DNA from: Medicago truncatula
Taxonomy: Eukaryota; Streptophyta; Magnoliopsida; Fabales; Fabaceae
Direction of reading: 5' to 3'
Assembly (NCBI RefSeq): GCF_003473485.1
Contig: NC_053042.1
Location: 43,001,262 to 43,065,261, forward strand
DNA length: 64,000 nucleotides
Shown: piece after piece, positions 1 through 14,897 of the stretch
Numbering within the stretch: the first letter of the stretch is position 1
Layout: each line of letters starts with the position of its first letter
Notes under the pieces: model-generated
Seen by the model: only the letters and a program-made list of their open reading frames with translations
Databases searched by the model: none
What the model was told of the DNA's origin: nothing
Position numbers and translations under genes: made by a program

Positions 1-491
1 ACGACATCTTAGGGCTTAGTGAGTTGTTAGATGACATTAATGAAGACAGTGGGGCAATGTGTATAAGTACTCATGTCAAGACAATGGAAAATTGTTTGCT
101 GGAAACAAGTGGGTCTGTTTCAAATTTAAGTCAAGAGAGAGAAATGATGGGTGATGGAGGTGAAGAAAATGAAAGAACAACCAATGATGATGGAGACTGT
201 CTTAAATATAATTTGGTTTCATGTGAAGACCCCGAAAGTAGTGTGAACCAAACCTCAAACAACGGTGAAAGTGGAGAATGGTCTTTGAATATGGGTTTAG
301 ATTTGGATGATAAATGGAATTGGGAGAGTGTTATGGAATTTAGTTTTGATGATGATAATAGTAATAGGGAGCATAAAGAAAATCTTTTGAATTGGTTGTG
401 TGAAGATGATGATTGGGAAGGTGATAGTAAGAGGTTGGGTGAGATAGATTCTCAGAAACAAAATGATTTGATTGCTTGGTTTCTCTCTTGA
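1..491 (+). CDS. C-terminal exon of a probable R2R3-MYB transcription factor (5' end outside window)
   Basis: The frame is open from base 3 to a TGA at 489-491, so this is the 3' part of a gene that starts before the window. The visible 162 or so residues are acidic and rich in Asn, Glu and Ser, with Trp residues near the end (motifs NLLNWL, DDDWE and a last residue set AWFLS). This style, an acidic activation-type tail ending in a short hydrophobic Trp motif, is common in the last exon of plant R2R3-MYB factors, whose DNA-binding repeats lie in the first two exons. No MYB repeat is visible here, so the family call rests only on the tail and is an inference. Another acidic transcription factor tail is possible. 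The codon before ATG-like positions is plain coding sequence, so no start should be placed here. Confidence 0.5.
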   Translation, partial: DILGLSELLDDINEDSGAMCISTHVKTMENCLLETSGSVSNLSQEREMMGDGGEENERTTNDDGDCLKYNLVSCEDPESSVNQTSNNGESGEWSLNMGLDLDDKWNWESVMEFSFDDDNSNREHKENLLNWLCEDDDWEGDSKRLGEIDSQKQNDLIAWFLS

Positions 492-2675
492 AAAAACAAT
501 GTTGTTCTGGTTTGAGTGTTTAGGGTTTTTTCTTTTTTATGGGTTTTAGTGAGTAGCTTATTTTTTACATTGCCAATTTAGTGTAGCTTTTTGAAAAATT
601 TGTCATTGTAGAATAAATAATAAAACGTGAATACAAAATAATAAAAGTGAGTGGTGAATTTTTTGGATTGATTTATCTTTTGACTCACAAGTACTGCAAT
701 AGATTATTAAAAATCTAAATAAGGATGTTCATGTGTTACAATAATTACATTGTATATGAGAATATTAGAAAACGCTAATTTAGGTGTTGTAAATTTGAAG
801 ATATTTCAAAACTTTAATTTTTTTTTTCTTTAAATGAGAAATATAAAAAATAAAATAAAATAATTTAGTAGAGAAATATTTATTTTATTATTATTATTAT
901 TAAATATATGTCCCTATCTTTTTGATTTAAGTCTTTAGTTTTCTTGAAAATATTGGCTTGGTCAAAGGCCTTGTCTTAATTAGCACACGTTACTCGTTAC
1001 TCATTTATTTTGAAAACGGTCATGCTTAGTAAAGTGAATTGATTCATTGCTTCGAGCAACAGAAAATGGAGAAATACATTTCTAAACAAAGAGTATGCAG
1101 TATATGAATCGGAACTCTCTCTCCTCCTAAGATATTGTTTTCCTTCCTCCTATAAATTGGATTTTTGGGTTACATATCTCCTGTTATCTTTGAGATATAT
1201 TTGAGTTGTTCTGTCACCTTCGACTATGATTCATATTGGAGAGGGACTTGTTGTATCCTGGTAGGATATGCGCTTATGAGGCAGATAAATCCTTAAATAC
1301 AGCGACTTCGTCACGCCTCAAATTATATAGGTTAGGTTTATCATTGTGTCGGTTTTATAATAATCGTTGGTGGATGATGTTGATAGAGCTGTGTCGGTGG
1401 CCAATTTCATACAGCAATATTAAGCACATATAAGTTTATTTGATATCTTTTGTTTATCTAATTTCATATTTAACCGTTTACACATTTTTATATGTTGATT
1501 ATTATTTACAGAAATAATTTTATGCCTAATATTACAACATTAGGTGGGATAGAGTTGCTTTCACCTATGATGAAGTAAGCAAATATAAAAGGGGAAAAGG
1601 AACTAAAGATGGATTAGGTTAAGAAGAAGACACCCAAAATCTAAAAATTGATAAGTCAACTAGGATTCATCACAACTAGAATTTTTATCCGTGCTACCGT
1701 TTGGGTCATAAACAATGGAGAAGCAAGCTAATATATTGCAAAGAGAAATTACCGTGCTTCTTTTCTTCAGGTTATGGTGAGTGATAATCGCAGCCTTGAC
1801 ATGAGTTTCGGTTCTTATCCGTTGTGTGTTTTATTTCAATTCATGTGTTATGACGGTTATTTTTTTGAGAAATTTTTCCAATTTGACAGTGGATTTGGTA
1901 TATTTTATATAAAACTTAGCAGTCTGTCATAAAAATAAGAGCCAAAGGCTTAATTCGGAAGAAATGTTTAACAAACATTGTGATTAAAAACTGAATGAAA
2001 TTACGGGGACGTAAAATTCCAAAACAATTAAATACGATGGTAACAAATGAGCAAAATAGAAATATCCATCCATATTCCGTAGTACACAAACTCGCAAAAA
2101 AAAAAAAAAGAAGAAAATATTCAAAATTATGGCAACAGGCTTGATTTTTCTACGATGCACGGAGGATTTTTGACACACTTCAACAAAAAGATAAATCAGT
2201 ATATTTGATCCTGCAATATGATACTACACTTTTACTGTCAAAATAAAAACTAATTTTTTCCTTTCTTTTTTTTTTTTGGTTACATCAGTAGACAGATCCG
2301 ATACTTTGAAATCTAACAATATACCATAATTCATAACTAATAAAAGACATATTTATATGAAGAACTGCACGTGTATATAAACTCAAATAAGGAATATAAC
2401 CTGGGATGAACACAACAGTTGATTGCAAAAATTGTGTTTTACATTACTGATAAATTGGAAAACACATTCGGTTATAGATCAGAGAGAACGACTTGTGAAT
2501 TCTTAGCATCAAAGGGGATATGACAGTAAGCTGGACAGACACGTCCAAACCAAGCAAATGCAAACAATTATTGCTTGCATAGGCAAGCACACAACGTAAA
2601 CCATGTACCATTAGCCAATGTGTAGTGTATTAATTGGTACTCATTTAATTCCATATCTCAAGGATAATAGACATG
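492..2675. other. AT-rich intergenic DNA, no gene seen
   Basis: This stretch downstream of the MYB-like exon holds AT-rich sequence, short ATT runs near 885-905 and no long open frame with protein-like composition. A small open frame at 1236-1433 has no recognisable motif. I see no RNA gene. Confidence 0.5.
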
Positions 2676-2686
2676 AAGTTTTCTAG

Positions 2687-3367
2687 ATGAAATTGTTCGT
2701 AAGGAAATTCTTAATGATGAACCAATTTTAACGCTGGTCCAGACTTTAGATGTCTCCTCTATAGAGGCTGGCCCTAATGCAAATATTGACCCTACTTTAC
2801 GGAAAGAAATGGATTTTATGCAAGCATGGTTAGATAAGGCTGCTGCAACATAAGTGCCTTTTTCCCCGTGCTTTCCAAGTCTCAAAAGAAAAAATTGAAT
2901 AAGCAGAAGGTAGATTTTCAAACCAAAACCCGTTCACAGGGTCCTCTTCCAACCTCTAAATGAAGATTGAAACATTTGGGGGATCGGTAACAATGATTCC
3001 CGTTTAGTTTTTAGAGATATGTAAATTGTTGTGCAGACGCTTTAGATTCTTCGGGACATGAGCTGCCTGACACTTCTTGGTTCCACGTTATGTCAGTTTC
3101 TTTGACATTTGATTTCACTAGAGATAGAAATGGTCTGCCCAACTATAGATTACCATAGCCTTTTCTATCTTCTTTTTCTGTTTTATTTCTGCTTTGTTTT
3201 GAGGGTATTGGCCTAGTCCCCCCTCCTTTGTACAGTTTTTCCTTTTTTTAATAATATTACGTATTAGAGAGGCGATAAAGGATGGGAGTTGCTGTTGGGT
3301 GCCAACCTAGTTGGGATGTTTCAGCTTCTCCGTGATACCTAACCTCTCTCTTTGCCTATAAAAAAAA
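2687..3367 (+). mobile_element. 5'-truncated LINE-like retroinsertion with poly-A tail and 11-bp target duplication
   Basis: The 11-bp sequence AAGTTTTCTAG occurs at 2676-2686 and again at 3368-3378, directly after an A-run (3360-3369). Flanking direct repeats of this size plus a 3' A-tail are the signature of target-primed reverse transcription. The insert begins inside an open frame (DEIVRKEILNDEP..., stop at about 2850) and goes on with a non-coding 3' part containing GGGTGCCAACCTAGTTGGG near 3298. I read it as a truncated L1-type LINE or a retrocopy carried by L1. The coding part is too short to name a domain. Confidence 0.65.
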
Positions 3368-3378
3368 AAGTTTTCTAG

Positions 3379-4099
3379 TTTGTTATTATGATTAGATTTG
3401 TTCACCATCATCCTCTTCGGATGCACTGTATGATATTGCTATCAAAGTTGCGGCAACCCCACAATTTAAATTATAAAATGAGTGGAAACAACAAAACACT
3501 GGTATATCTTTAACCATAATCCTTTTCTGATGCATTGTATGTTATTGCTAACATAACTTAAGAACTCTAAAGGGTTATAGTTGCTTCATGGGTGCCTTTC
3601 CTATGAAGATAACCTTAATTTGCCGCAAGCTTAAAAAAGTGCTAGAAGAAACACTTCATATCATCTAAAGCGGTCATACAAAGATTAAAGACATCATTAA
3701 AACGTGATGGTGATTCTTGATAATGTTGGAACATTGGTGTGATGTGGGAAGAAAAATTGGAAGATTAAACACATAAAATAGAGTGTGGATTAAAAAATTG
3801 AAAAAATAGAGTGTGGAGGTCCCACATAAAATAGAACACACACATTAATAGTGTGTGTTTAAATTGCAGTATTTACTTTTAAATACTTAATAATGATAAA
3901 AATAATAGATTCATGAATATCACTTCCCATAAATTTGGCTTATGGTAGCTGTGATTAGAATAAGAATTTAATTAAATTTCTTATATTTCCTTCATTCAAA
4001 TCAAATAGTTTGTTTCCTCCACTTTTGTCGATTTGTTTCTTTTGATCCTATCCACAAGTGTTGTTGAACTGATTAATGGATAAACTCCATTTTAATCTT
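3379..4099. other. AT-rich intergenic DNA, no gene seen
   Basis: No open frame or RNA gene stands out. There are short direct repeats around GATGCA(C/T)TGTATG near 3420 and 3530 and an inverted AC/TG-rich motif near 3836-3858. Confidence 0.4.
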
Positions 4100-4560
4100 A
4101 TCCGTTAGAGTAACTGCTGTCGCAATTTTTGCTAAAACAGCTACATAATCTCTATATAAATAGAGGACTCCACTTGGTTTAAAAACACACCAAAGAGTTT
4201 CATTGAGTTGTCGGGAACCCTTTCTCTCTTCTCCCTTTCTTGACTTGTGTTGACGAGTCTTTCTTCTCTTCATCTCCTTTTTCTGTCCCTTTGGAATTAA
4301 GAGTGTTCTTAAGACCATAGTCCCTTTTTGGTTTAATGTCCCTTCGGAATTAAGAATGGTCTTAAAAACATAGTCCCTTCGATAATATAAGTCCCTTCGA
4401 AATAAAGAGTACTATTAAGATCATTGTCCCTTTTGGAATAATAATGTCCCGTCGGAATGATCTTAAAGGTATATAAATATTCTTTCAATACTTTAATTGA
4501 GGAGAAATTAAAAAGTGGAAACGGTGGTATCACCATATTTGAGTGATCGTAATGCCATAT
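4100..4560 (+). mobile_element. Diverged LTR remnant related to the long-LTR element at 47089-53960
   Basis: A TATA-like TCTATATAAATAGAGGA near 4151-4167, then a leader with CTTGTGTTGACGAGTCTTTC and the motif CTGTCCCTTTGGAATTAAG, closely follow the order and sequence of the promoter/leader part of the LTRs at 47861-48060 and 51415-51620. From about 4316 to 4460 the unit GTCCCTTCGGAAT(A/T) is repeated in degenerate form. No complete TG...CA ends are seen. I infer an old fragment or solo LTR of the same or a sister family. Confidence 0.6.
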
Positions 4561-4597
4561 TGATACTTTGGAGAAATTAAAGTTAGAATGGTGGTAA

Positions 4598-5225
4598 CTG
4601 TTGGAACAAAATGTGTTTTACCCTTTAAGAGTTTTGATGATAACAAGGTATTAAAAATTGTCAATCGGATATGCTAATATTTGTTCAAGTGTACAGGACC
4701 ATAGACAAAATTTGACATCTTAAAAAGGTCTTGGAAGAACAATAAAGAGCAAAGGAATCAACAAAAAGGAAGCTTAAAGCGTATGAAGACAAAGTGCTCC
4801 TGAAGTGGTGACGTCATCAAAAGCAAGTTCATCAAAAGCTGAAAATCACCAAAAGCTGCAGTTCATTAGGAGATGCAACATAAAGCTTCAAAAGCTGTTC
4901 AATGGATTTAATCTCATGTAAGCATTGCAGAAGACTGAAAGAGTGAAGCAACGGCTAGTTTGAAAGGATTTGAAGACATTGGATGCTTGTTCTTCAAAGA
5001 GCGTTGACAAAGTACAATTGTACGAAGTGTACAACCACTACCTCCACTACTCTGTTTTTGTTTCTGCTACAACACAAAAAACAGCTCTGCCTGCAACGAT
5101 GTTTCTTCACAATGGGAATGCATTTGAAATTTATCCTTCATAGGACAATAACCATATCAAGCAAAAGATCATTGGTGATTGATCAAAGCTTCAAACGACT
5201 CTATTTTGAATGTTAGGGTTCATCA
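4598..5225 (+). mobile_element. Partial LTR of a SIRE/Maximus-type Copia retrotransposon
   Basis: It begins with TGTTGGAACAAAATGTGTTT and continues with text typical of legume SIRE1-type LTRs (GATGATAACAAGGTATTAAA, GTTCAAGTGTACAGGACCAT). The match is from memory of the family. The 3' end cannot be fixed. After about 5225 the sequence becomes a CAA/AAC-rich simple stretch. No internal coding region follows, so it is a solo or truncated LTR. Confidence 0.6.
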
Positions 5226-5244
5226 ATTTCTGGAAAATAGGAAG

Positions 5245-5400
5245 AACATCATCAACAACAACAAAAACAAAACTCAACAGCAAGAACAAACAATAACAAC
5301 AAAACCCATCAATAACAACCCCAACAACAATGCAGCAACAACAACAAACAATAACAATCAATAACAACAACAACCCAATAGGAACAACAACTAGAAAAAT
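5245..5400. repeat. CAA/AAC-rich low-complexity tract
   Basis: A run of degenerate AAC/ACA trinucleotides. It gives spurious Asn/Gln-rich and Val/Leu-rich open frames on the two strands, which are not genes. Confidence 0.8.
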
Positions 5401-5623
5401 GAGTAGAAAAACAACAAATTAGAGTTTGTGAAAGTTAGAGGGTTAGAAGAAGTAGTTTGGGAGAAACTGAGACCAAAATCATACCAAAACTCACCAAAAA
5501 AAAAAAAAATCCTAGTATCATATTTGTATTCTTATCAATAATTAAAGCAAAAAATGTAGGAGCATTAAATCCAAAAATTAAAGGCAATAGTGACTATATA
5601 CAACCCAAATTCGTTCTCCCTAA

Positions 5624-6226
5624 TGGTCTGTTTGTTTCAACTGATGAAGGAAGGAAAGATTGTGAGTGGAGAGAAAGAAAGTGGAAAAGAAAGGTTTCCA
5701 TAGTTTGAAATATCATAGAAAGACATAGGAAAGAAGGATATTGATGGGGCCCACACCTGAAATTGTTTCCGCACTAGTTAGAGCAGAAAGTGGAGAAGAA
5801 ACTCATTCATATGATGAAATGTCATAAATACCCTTGTTTTATTACTTTTATAAAATGTTTATCAGCTTTTTTTTTTTTCCTTCCAGCGCTGGGTTTTTTA
5901 GGTGAGTAGTTTTCTTGTGTCAGGTTTTCTTGTTGTTGTTCCTTTGTTCTTTTTTTGGTACATTTTTATTATAGATTTTTTTAGGAAGATATTATATTAT
6001 ATATATTCATATAAGTAAATACATATCAATTTAATATGTGGGTAGTTATGTAATTTACTAAATCTAATATTTTTTTATTTTTTATTTTTTATCTTTCTTT
6101 CCTACCTCTTTCTCTTGTACCAAACAACTAATAAAATCATCTTACTTTCTACTCTCATTCTTTCCTTACACAATCTTTCCTTTAACTTTCTTTCCTTCTA
6201 CTTTCTTTGATCAACCAAACAAAGCC
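5624..6226. mobile_element. PIF/Harbinger-like MITE with TAA target duplication
   Basis: TAA at 5621-5623 and at 6227-6229 flank imperfect inverted ends: TGGTCTGTTTGTTTCAA on the left, and the complement of TTGATCAACCAAACAAAGCC on the right. Subterminal purine-rich (GGAAGGAAAGATTG) and pyrimidine-rich (CAATCTTTCCTTT) blocks pair with each other. A TAA/TTA duplication with a 'GTTTGTTTGG' end is typical of Harbinger-type MITEs. It has no coding capacity. Confidence 0.6.
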
Positions 6227-6229
6227 TAA

Positions 6230-7080
6230 GAGTATATGCATAGGAACGTTATACAAAGAAAAAATATCACCTCATTTGTGTAGTGGTGTCATGAGAAACT
6301 GTGATACATTCAAGAGATTTAGGGGAGAAAGATGGATTAGGGATTTTGGTTGAAATAGGGGATGTGGGCTATGCGAGTGAAATAAGGGATCTGGGTTGAA
6401 ATTGTGTTTCATTGATTTGGAAGGAAAATTGCAATTAATAATAGATTAAGAGTAATAAAAGCAAATTATTGATGTAGTAACAATATTTGATGATCACTAA
6501 GTGTATATGAGGTTAAAAGTTTGGTTTTGATTTTGATTGGAAGTGAAATGTTGGGATTTTGGGTCTGTTAGGAAGGCGAATTGTTGGGAATTTGAAATAG
6601 TGTGTTTTAATTCAAAGATTTTTTATGTTTTTTCTCTCAAAAATTTATGAAAGTTGATGAAGGTGATGTTGAAGATGATGAAGAAGAGGAAGAAGGAAGA
6701 TGAAGAAATAGGGAAAAAAATATTAGAGGGAGGCCATGGGAGAGGAGAGAGGGAGAGAAAGAATTTTATTGGTTTTTCTGAGTTTTTTCTTCTTATGTGT
6801 TTTATGTTGAATGTTTTTATGAAGATGGACGAGGAAAATGATGAAGAAGTTGAATGAAGATGATGATCTAACAAACCTTAGCATTTTTTGAATGAGACTA
6901 ACAGAAAGAATCAAAACATGTAATAGCGCAAAAGTTAAAATACCAAAATGAATAAGACCAAATCGATACCAACAAATTAATTAAAGGACTAAAATAACAA
7001 TTAAGCCATAAATAATTCAATACTTAACAATGATTTGGTAAAATTAGTATATTCATTTTCTTATTACATTTTTGTAAAAA
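6230..7080. other. Intergenic DNA with a GA-rich low-complexity stretch
   Basis: 6640-6860 is rich in GAAGATGAAGAA-type repeats and yields spurious charged open frames on the + strand and Ser/Phe-rich frames on the - strand. Nothing here has a recognisable domain. Confidence 0.5.
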
Positions 7081-7087
7081 GATGACA

Positions 7088-7318
7088 CCACGTGTCTAAC
7101 TTACACGTGGCAGGTACTATGCAAACATAGGGTGTTTGAGCCACTTACACGAAGCCACCTCAACAACAAGCGTCATTAAGTGCGAAACAAAGACGATTAC
7201 TTTGCTTTTAAGAGAAGCAATGAAACAATGCCACGTGAGCAAACGTAGAAAAGAAACTACACAGTAGAATACAAATTCTTATACGTAGTAAGTAACTAAT
7301 ATATAATCAGTCACGTGC
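7088..7318 (+). promoter_or_regulatory. Cluster of four ACGTG/G-box motifs upstream of the PDI gene
   Basis: CCACGTGT (7088-7095) and ACACGTGG (7103-7110) form an inverted pair. CCACGTGA (7231-7238) and TCACGTGC (7311-7318) follow, all within 270 bp of the PDI start codon at 7356. CACGTG cores bind plant bZIP factors, and genes for ER folding enzymes are commonly induced by bZIP28/60 through related ACGTG elements. The role here is inferred from position. Confidence 0.5.
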
Positions 7319-7355
7319 TGTAGCGGTTGAACCGAAACACAGAAAGAAGAAGAAG

Positions 7356-10941
<3,586 letters not shown>

Positions 10942-12194
10942 CTTAATGGTGCAATTTCTACCATCGATCCTGGAAGCTAGTGTCTCACTGCAGCTCCTTG
11001 TGATGAATGTTTGACATTGACATCAAAATTGCTGGGAGATTTTCAACGTGGAGACTTGTAGTACCTAATTTGAGTCTGTTTTAATGATCCTATATTGTAG
11101 AACAATTTTGGGGTAATGGAGATTATTCTTTGCCCCGTTGTAGTTTACCTGAGATCGATTTTCGGGAAGGACGAGAACTTTTACATGCTGTTTCCTTCGT
11201 TGGTTTATGGTATGAACTTGTCACATGAAAATGGTTAATACATGACAACTACTATGGTTAATACAAGACAACAACGATTGTTAATACTTGATAAGTATGC
11301 ACTTGATACTTGTTTCTCGTTTAGTAGTTGATTATTAATTATAAGAAAAGAACAATCTCAATTAAATATGAACTCAAAATAGAAGGTAATATTTTGAGAT
11401 AGCTGTAGATATTCAGTGTTTTAAAACTTGGCTGGGATGGCCTGAGTTAGGAACCGGCGGAGAACTGGTCTAACTCAGCTAAAATCGTTGTAAACTAGAG
11501 ACTTGGCCAGTTTGGTGAACCTGTTTGGGTCTTCACTTTTTAAAAATAAAAGAGAATAGCTACAAGCCGTATTAAAGAAACTAAGTTCAGTCCCTGTGAG
11601 ATTAGCTCACTTGGTAAGGGATAATCATTACATATACAGGAGCCGGAGTCAAACTTTGGAAAAAAAAAAAACTAAGTTCAAATATCAATAAAATTAACTA
11701 AGGGTTATAATTTCGCATTAGGTTTATTAATCAATTTTCCATTATCACAAAATGTGGAAGTGTAGGTGGCAGATTTTTCAATGGTAATACAACAGTGAAA
11801 TTGGAGAGTTTTTAAAGTGTTAAGAATATGGTGAACATAACTAAATAGACATCTTTAAGCAATAATAAATGACTTTATATAGGAGAAGATAGTGTAGGGG
11901 GTGGATTTTCAATGTGAGAATTATGTTTTAGAGTAAAATTGGAGAATTTTGTGTGTAAAATTTAGAAGTATCTATTTGGTTTCACGTTCAACAGCCGCCA
12001 AGGCACATTCAATCATTGATTTCAGTGAGATGCAACGATTAAGTCTATTAAAGCATCTTCAATGATGAACTTTATCTATGGTTATTTCGTGGGACCTATT
12101 ATGCCACATAATCTTGTAACTATGCATTCATTTTTCACTTCAATGGTAAATTTTAAAATAGGTTCCACAAATTTATCACACATATTAATATTTT
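10942..12194. other. 3' flank of the PDI gene and intergenic DNA
   Basis: Contains the PDI 3' UTR (to about 11190), then AT-rich DNA with no gene. A decayed tRNA-derived repeat lies at 11590-11672 (separate entry). The AT-rich part near 12040-12190 looks like repeat DNA but has no clear ends. Confidence 0.5.
11590..11672 (+). mobile_element. Decayed tRNA-derived SINE fragment
   Basis: AGATTAGCTCACTTGGTAAGG resembles a box A region. GGAGTCAAACTTTGG stands where box B (GGTTCGAACCCC) is expected, followed by an A-run at 11659-11670. It resembles the better preserved copy at 43129-43267 but is short and worn. Confidence 0.45.
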
Positions 12195-12354
12195 GAGCAC
12201 TTATAGGTAAACACACTTACGTGTCTGTACACCTTTCTACCACTGTCCAATGGCAAAATTTAATAATAAAAAAAGAGCACTTATAGGTAAACACACTTAC
12301 GTGTCTGTACACATTTCTACCACTGTCCAATGACAAAATTTAATAATAAAAAAA
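12195..12354. repeat. Near-perfect tandem duplication of an 80-bp unit
   Basis: The unit starting GAGCACTTATAGGTAAACAC at 12195 repeats from 12275 with two substitutions seen (C/A and G/A). The unit contains GTGTCTGTACACC. A related inverted motif (GGTGTACAAG...GTGTGTCTACC) is found at 13010-13044. The whole 12195-13045 block could therefore be a MITE with one duplicated end. Confidence 0.7.
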
Positions 12355-13789
12355 TGCATATTCCAATTAAGAAAAGAAAAAAATAAAATAAAATATTGTT
12401 TCAAAAAAGAAATGAAAAAAACACTATTGTTTCTTTTCTCTCTTCAATCCCTTCCACGAGCCACCACCGGCGCCACCAAAACCCAATTCGGTTTCATCTC
12501 CTACCTCCGGCGCCGCTTCTCTCTTTCTGTCAACACGACCACACCATCATCCTCCTCACCACCGCTTTCGACCTCCAACCACCACTATATCACCGGCCAC
12601 CACCGTTGACCTTTTTTCCTTTTTCATTTAACCTTTTTTTAATTGTGTTTTTCATTTCCTTTAGCTTCTTATTTTTTTCCAATGGTGTTATATACCTGTA
12701 TAGTTGCTTGAATTTTTTCAGATTTGAAAGAAGAGAGAAGAGAGAGAGCTCCGTATGAGATTAGAGAGAAAGGGGTTTCAGGGGAGAGAGAGAGAGAGAG
12801 ATACAGGGAGAGTCAAAATCAAACGATGGATGCAAGCAAGGAGAGAGGCGGCGGCGGTTGCTAGAGGGTGTTGGAGGAGGAAGAGGGTAAAGAGAGAATG
12901 AGAACAGAGTTATGTGAGATTGAGAAAGAATGAAAAAACAGATATTTGAAATTCCAATTTTACCCCTTGTTTTTTAACAAAATTATAGAGATGTCATCCA
13001 CATAGGCAGGTGTACAAGAATGGTATTGAAAAGGGTGTGTCTACCAATAATTTCCCTAATATTTTATTTTATTTTAGTTCCACTCTTTCAACTTTTCACC
13101 ATTTTAGCCTTGAAAACCGCGAAGTGTTTGTTGCTTCTGAAAAACACAGTTACTCCAAGCTGGCCAACTCCAATGAAGGCGAACCCTAGGAAATTCATGC
13201 CATTGAAGTTGCTCTTAGGATCGATTCCACTGCGATTTCTCATACTTGCATGTCTGTTTTCGGATTAAGATTTGCCAACTTTAGGGAAGGATAGTCACCA
13301 TAGTCTCACCTATATTACTCTCTTTCATCTTAATTACCATTTCTATCATTTTTAACTGCAGTTCGCCGGGCGGGAAAAATTTAATTTATGAATTTTTGGG
13401 ACAAAATTACGTTGGTACCCTTATGTTGTAAAACATGCATGTACCATACATTGCTCGCAATGTTGGAGGATGGAAATTTCAAACCTGGTGCATCACGTTG
13501 TTTATGCTCATAGGTGATGATGATAACTCCACATTGGACGGTGCATACTGCACAAGAGGTGACCAATTGATGCAAGCTTCTCTTTTCTTCCTTTCCTTCT
13601 ATACAAGAGAAACAATCACCACCAACATAAAGGTGTCTTCTCCCTCACACTGTTTTCCCCTTCTTTATCGTCCTTCCCCTCACCTCCTTCTCCTTGCCAC
13701 CATCCAATCTTCTTCCCTTTCTTCTCTGATTTTTCAAATTCCGTCTGTTCAAATTGTGAAACCTTCCCAAACCTTCTAATTGGCTTTCG
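12355..13789. other. Repeat-rich intergenic DNA with pyrimidine-rich spurious frames
   Basis: 12396-12758 is open but encodes Pro/Ser/Phe-rich sequence from CT-rich DNA. 12730-12900 is GA-rich. 13435-13770 gives similar spurious frames. No domain is visible. It may be a leader for the B3-like remnant downstream. Confidence 0.4.
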
Positions 13790-14897
13790 GTGGGAAGAGG
13801 AACCGCAGAAAAAACCAGAACAGTGACGGAAACCGAAATGAAGGAACTGCTCCGTCCTTCGATGAGTAAGAACAAAGAAAAACGATCTGAAATTCATGCT
13901 AAGTCGAAAGCTCGCGATGCTGCTATTGAAAGAGCTATCGAGCTCGGTGAAGAGGTTCACTCTCTCTCACTGAATGGATGTTGTTGTTTTGATTTTTTTA
14001 TTTCTGTGTTGTTGTAGCTTCCATAGAAGAACCTTGAAAATACAAGGGAAGTTGATGAAACTATCTGCAAGCCTGATGATGAAGAGGTTGATTTTTTTGA
14101 ACTAATTTGAATATGAATAGATTAGATTCCAATGTTGTGAGTGTAGAATATATATTATAATGGAGGTTCCATTTGATGTATACAAGAATGACTTTGAGGT
14201 GGCTGTCAAAAAGAGGAACGTGAAAGTCTATTTTACTGACGGTTGGACATTTTTAAAGAATTTTATGTGCTTTTGGCTGGTACTTGGATCACTGTCATTT
14301 TTGCAAATCGACACCTTTTTCTGTTTGAAGTTAGGAATATGCATGGAGATGAGTTGGTGTATCCTCAAAGCACTCCTCCACAAAGAATGTTGTTGCAGAA
14401 CCATAGTGCTCATGCTTACGTAATCCCTTCATACCATATGGTTCTTCTGCCCTTTTACTTCCCACTACCTTCTTCTATAACACAATTGTTAAGGAGTTAA
14501 CCGCTTCTGACGTTACTTTTGGAATGTTGGTGAGTTGTATGATTGTCTATATGCAGAATTTGAATTGGCTTGACTTTTGTCAATCTGCATTTCAGGCTGA
14601 GAAAATTGAATTAACTGTCATTGATTGCCTGGAAATACTTGGAAGTTGTTTACGGATTTTTGTCATGATGAACGGTTGTCATGTGTTTTTTCTGGTGAAT
14701 GGCAAGCATTGTGCAGCGCGCATAAGTTGATTGAAGGAGCAAAGATCAAATTAGGTGTCACAGGAGCAGCTAACAATAGGGTTGTCTATCTTTGTGCGCC
14801 TCCAATGTTGGTGCTGAGAACAAAAATGCCTCCATCTGCAAGCATTGGAGAAAATGGTCCATCTTATCAATTTAAGCAGTATTTCTGGAAGAATTAG
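13790..14897 (+). pseudogene. Broken B3-domain-like gene
   Basis: Several stretches look like exons of one gene. 13838-13954 gives a Lys/Glu-rich N-terminus (KELLRPSMSKNKEK). 14020-14092 continues after an AG border but holds an in-frame TAG three codons in (14029-14031). 14160-14420 reads VYFTDGWTFLKNF...LAGTWITVIFANRHLFLFEV, only by changing frame near 14245. That pattern is like the second half of a plant B3 DNA-binding domain (DGW..F....L..GD....V.........F.V). 14600-14890 gives a second B3-like piece (WKLFTDFCHDERL, AHKLIEGAKIKLGV), again with frame changes. I see at least one stop and two or more frame breaks, so I call it a pseudogene. A real but differently spliced gene, or fragments carried by a Helitron ending at 16800, are alternatives. 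Confidence 0.45.

Noticed and set aside
5191-5373. Asn/Gln-rich and Val/Cys-rich frames
   Set aside because: They come from the CAA/AAC low-complexity tract next to an LTR remnant.
12396-12758. 120-codon Pro/Ser/Phe-rich frame
   Set aside because: Comes from CT-rich DNA, with a partly open overlapping frame of similar bias, and ends in low-complexity sequence; no domain seen.
13616-13960. 114-codon minus-strand frame with Gly/Glu/Lys-rich end
   Set aside because: Antisense shadow of the B3-like gene's first exon and its CT-rich leader.
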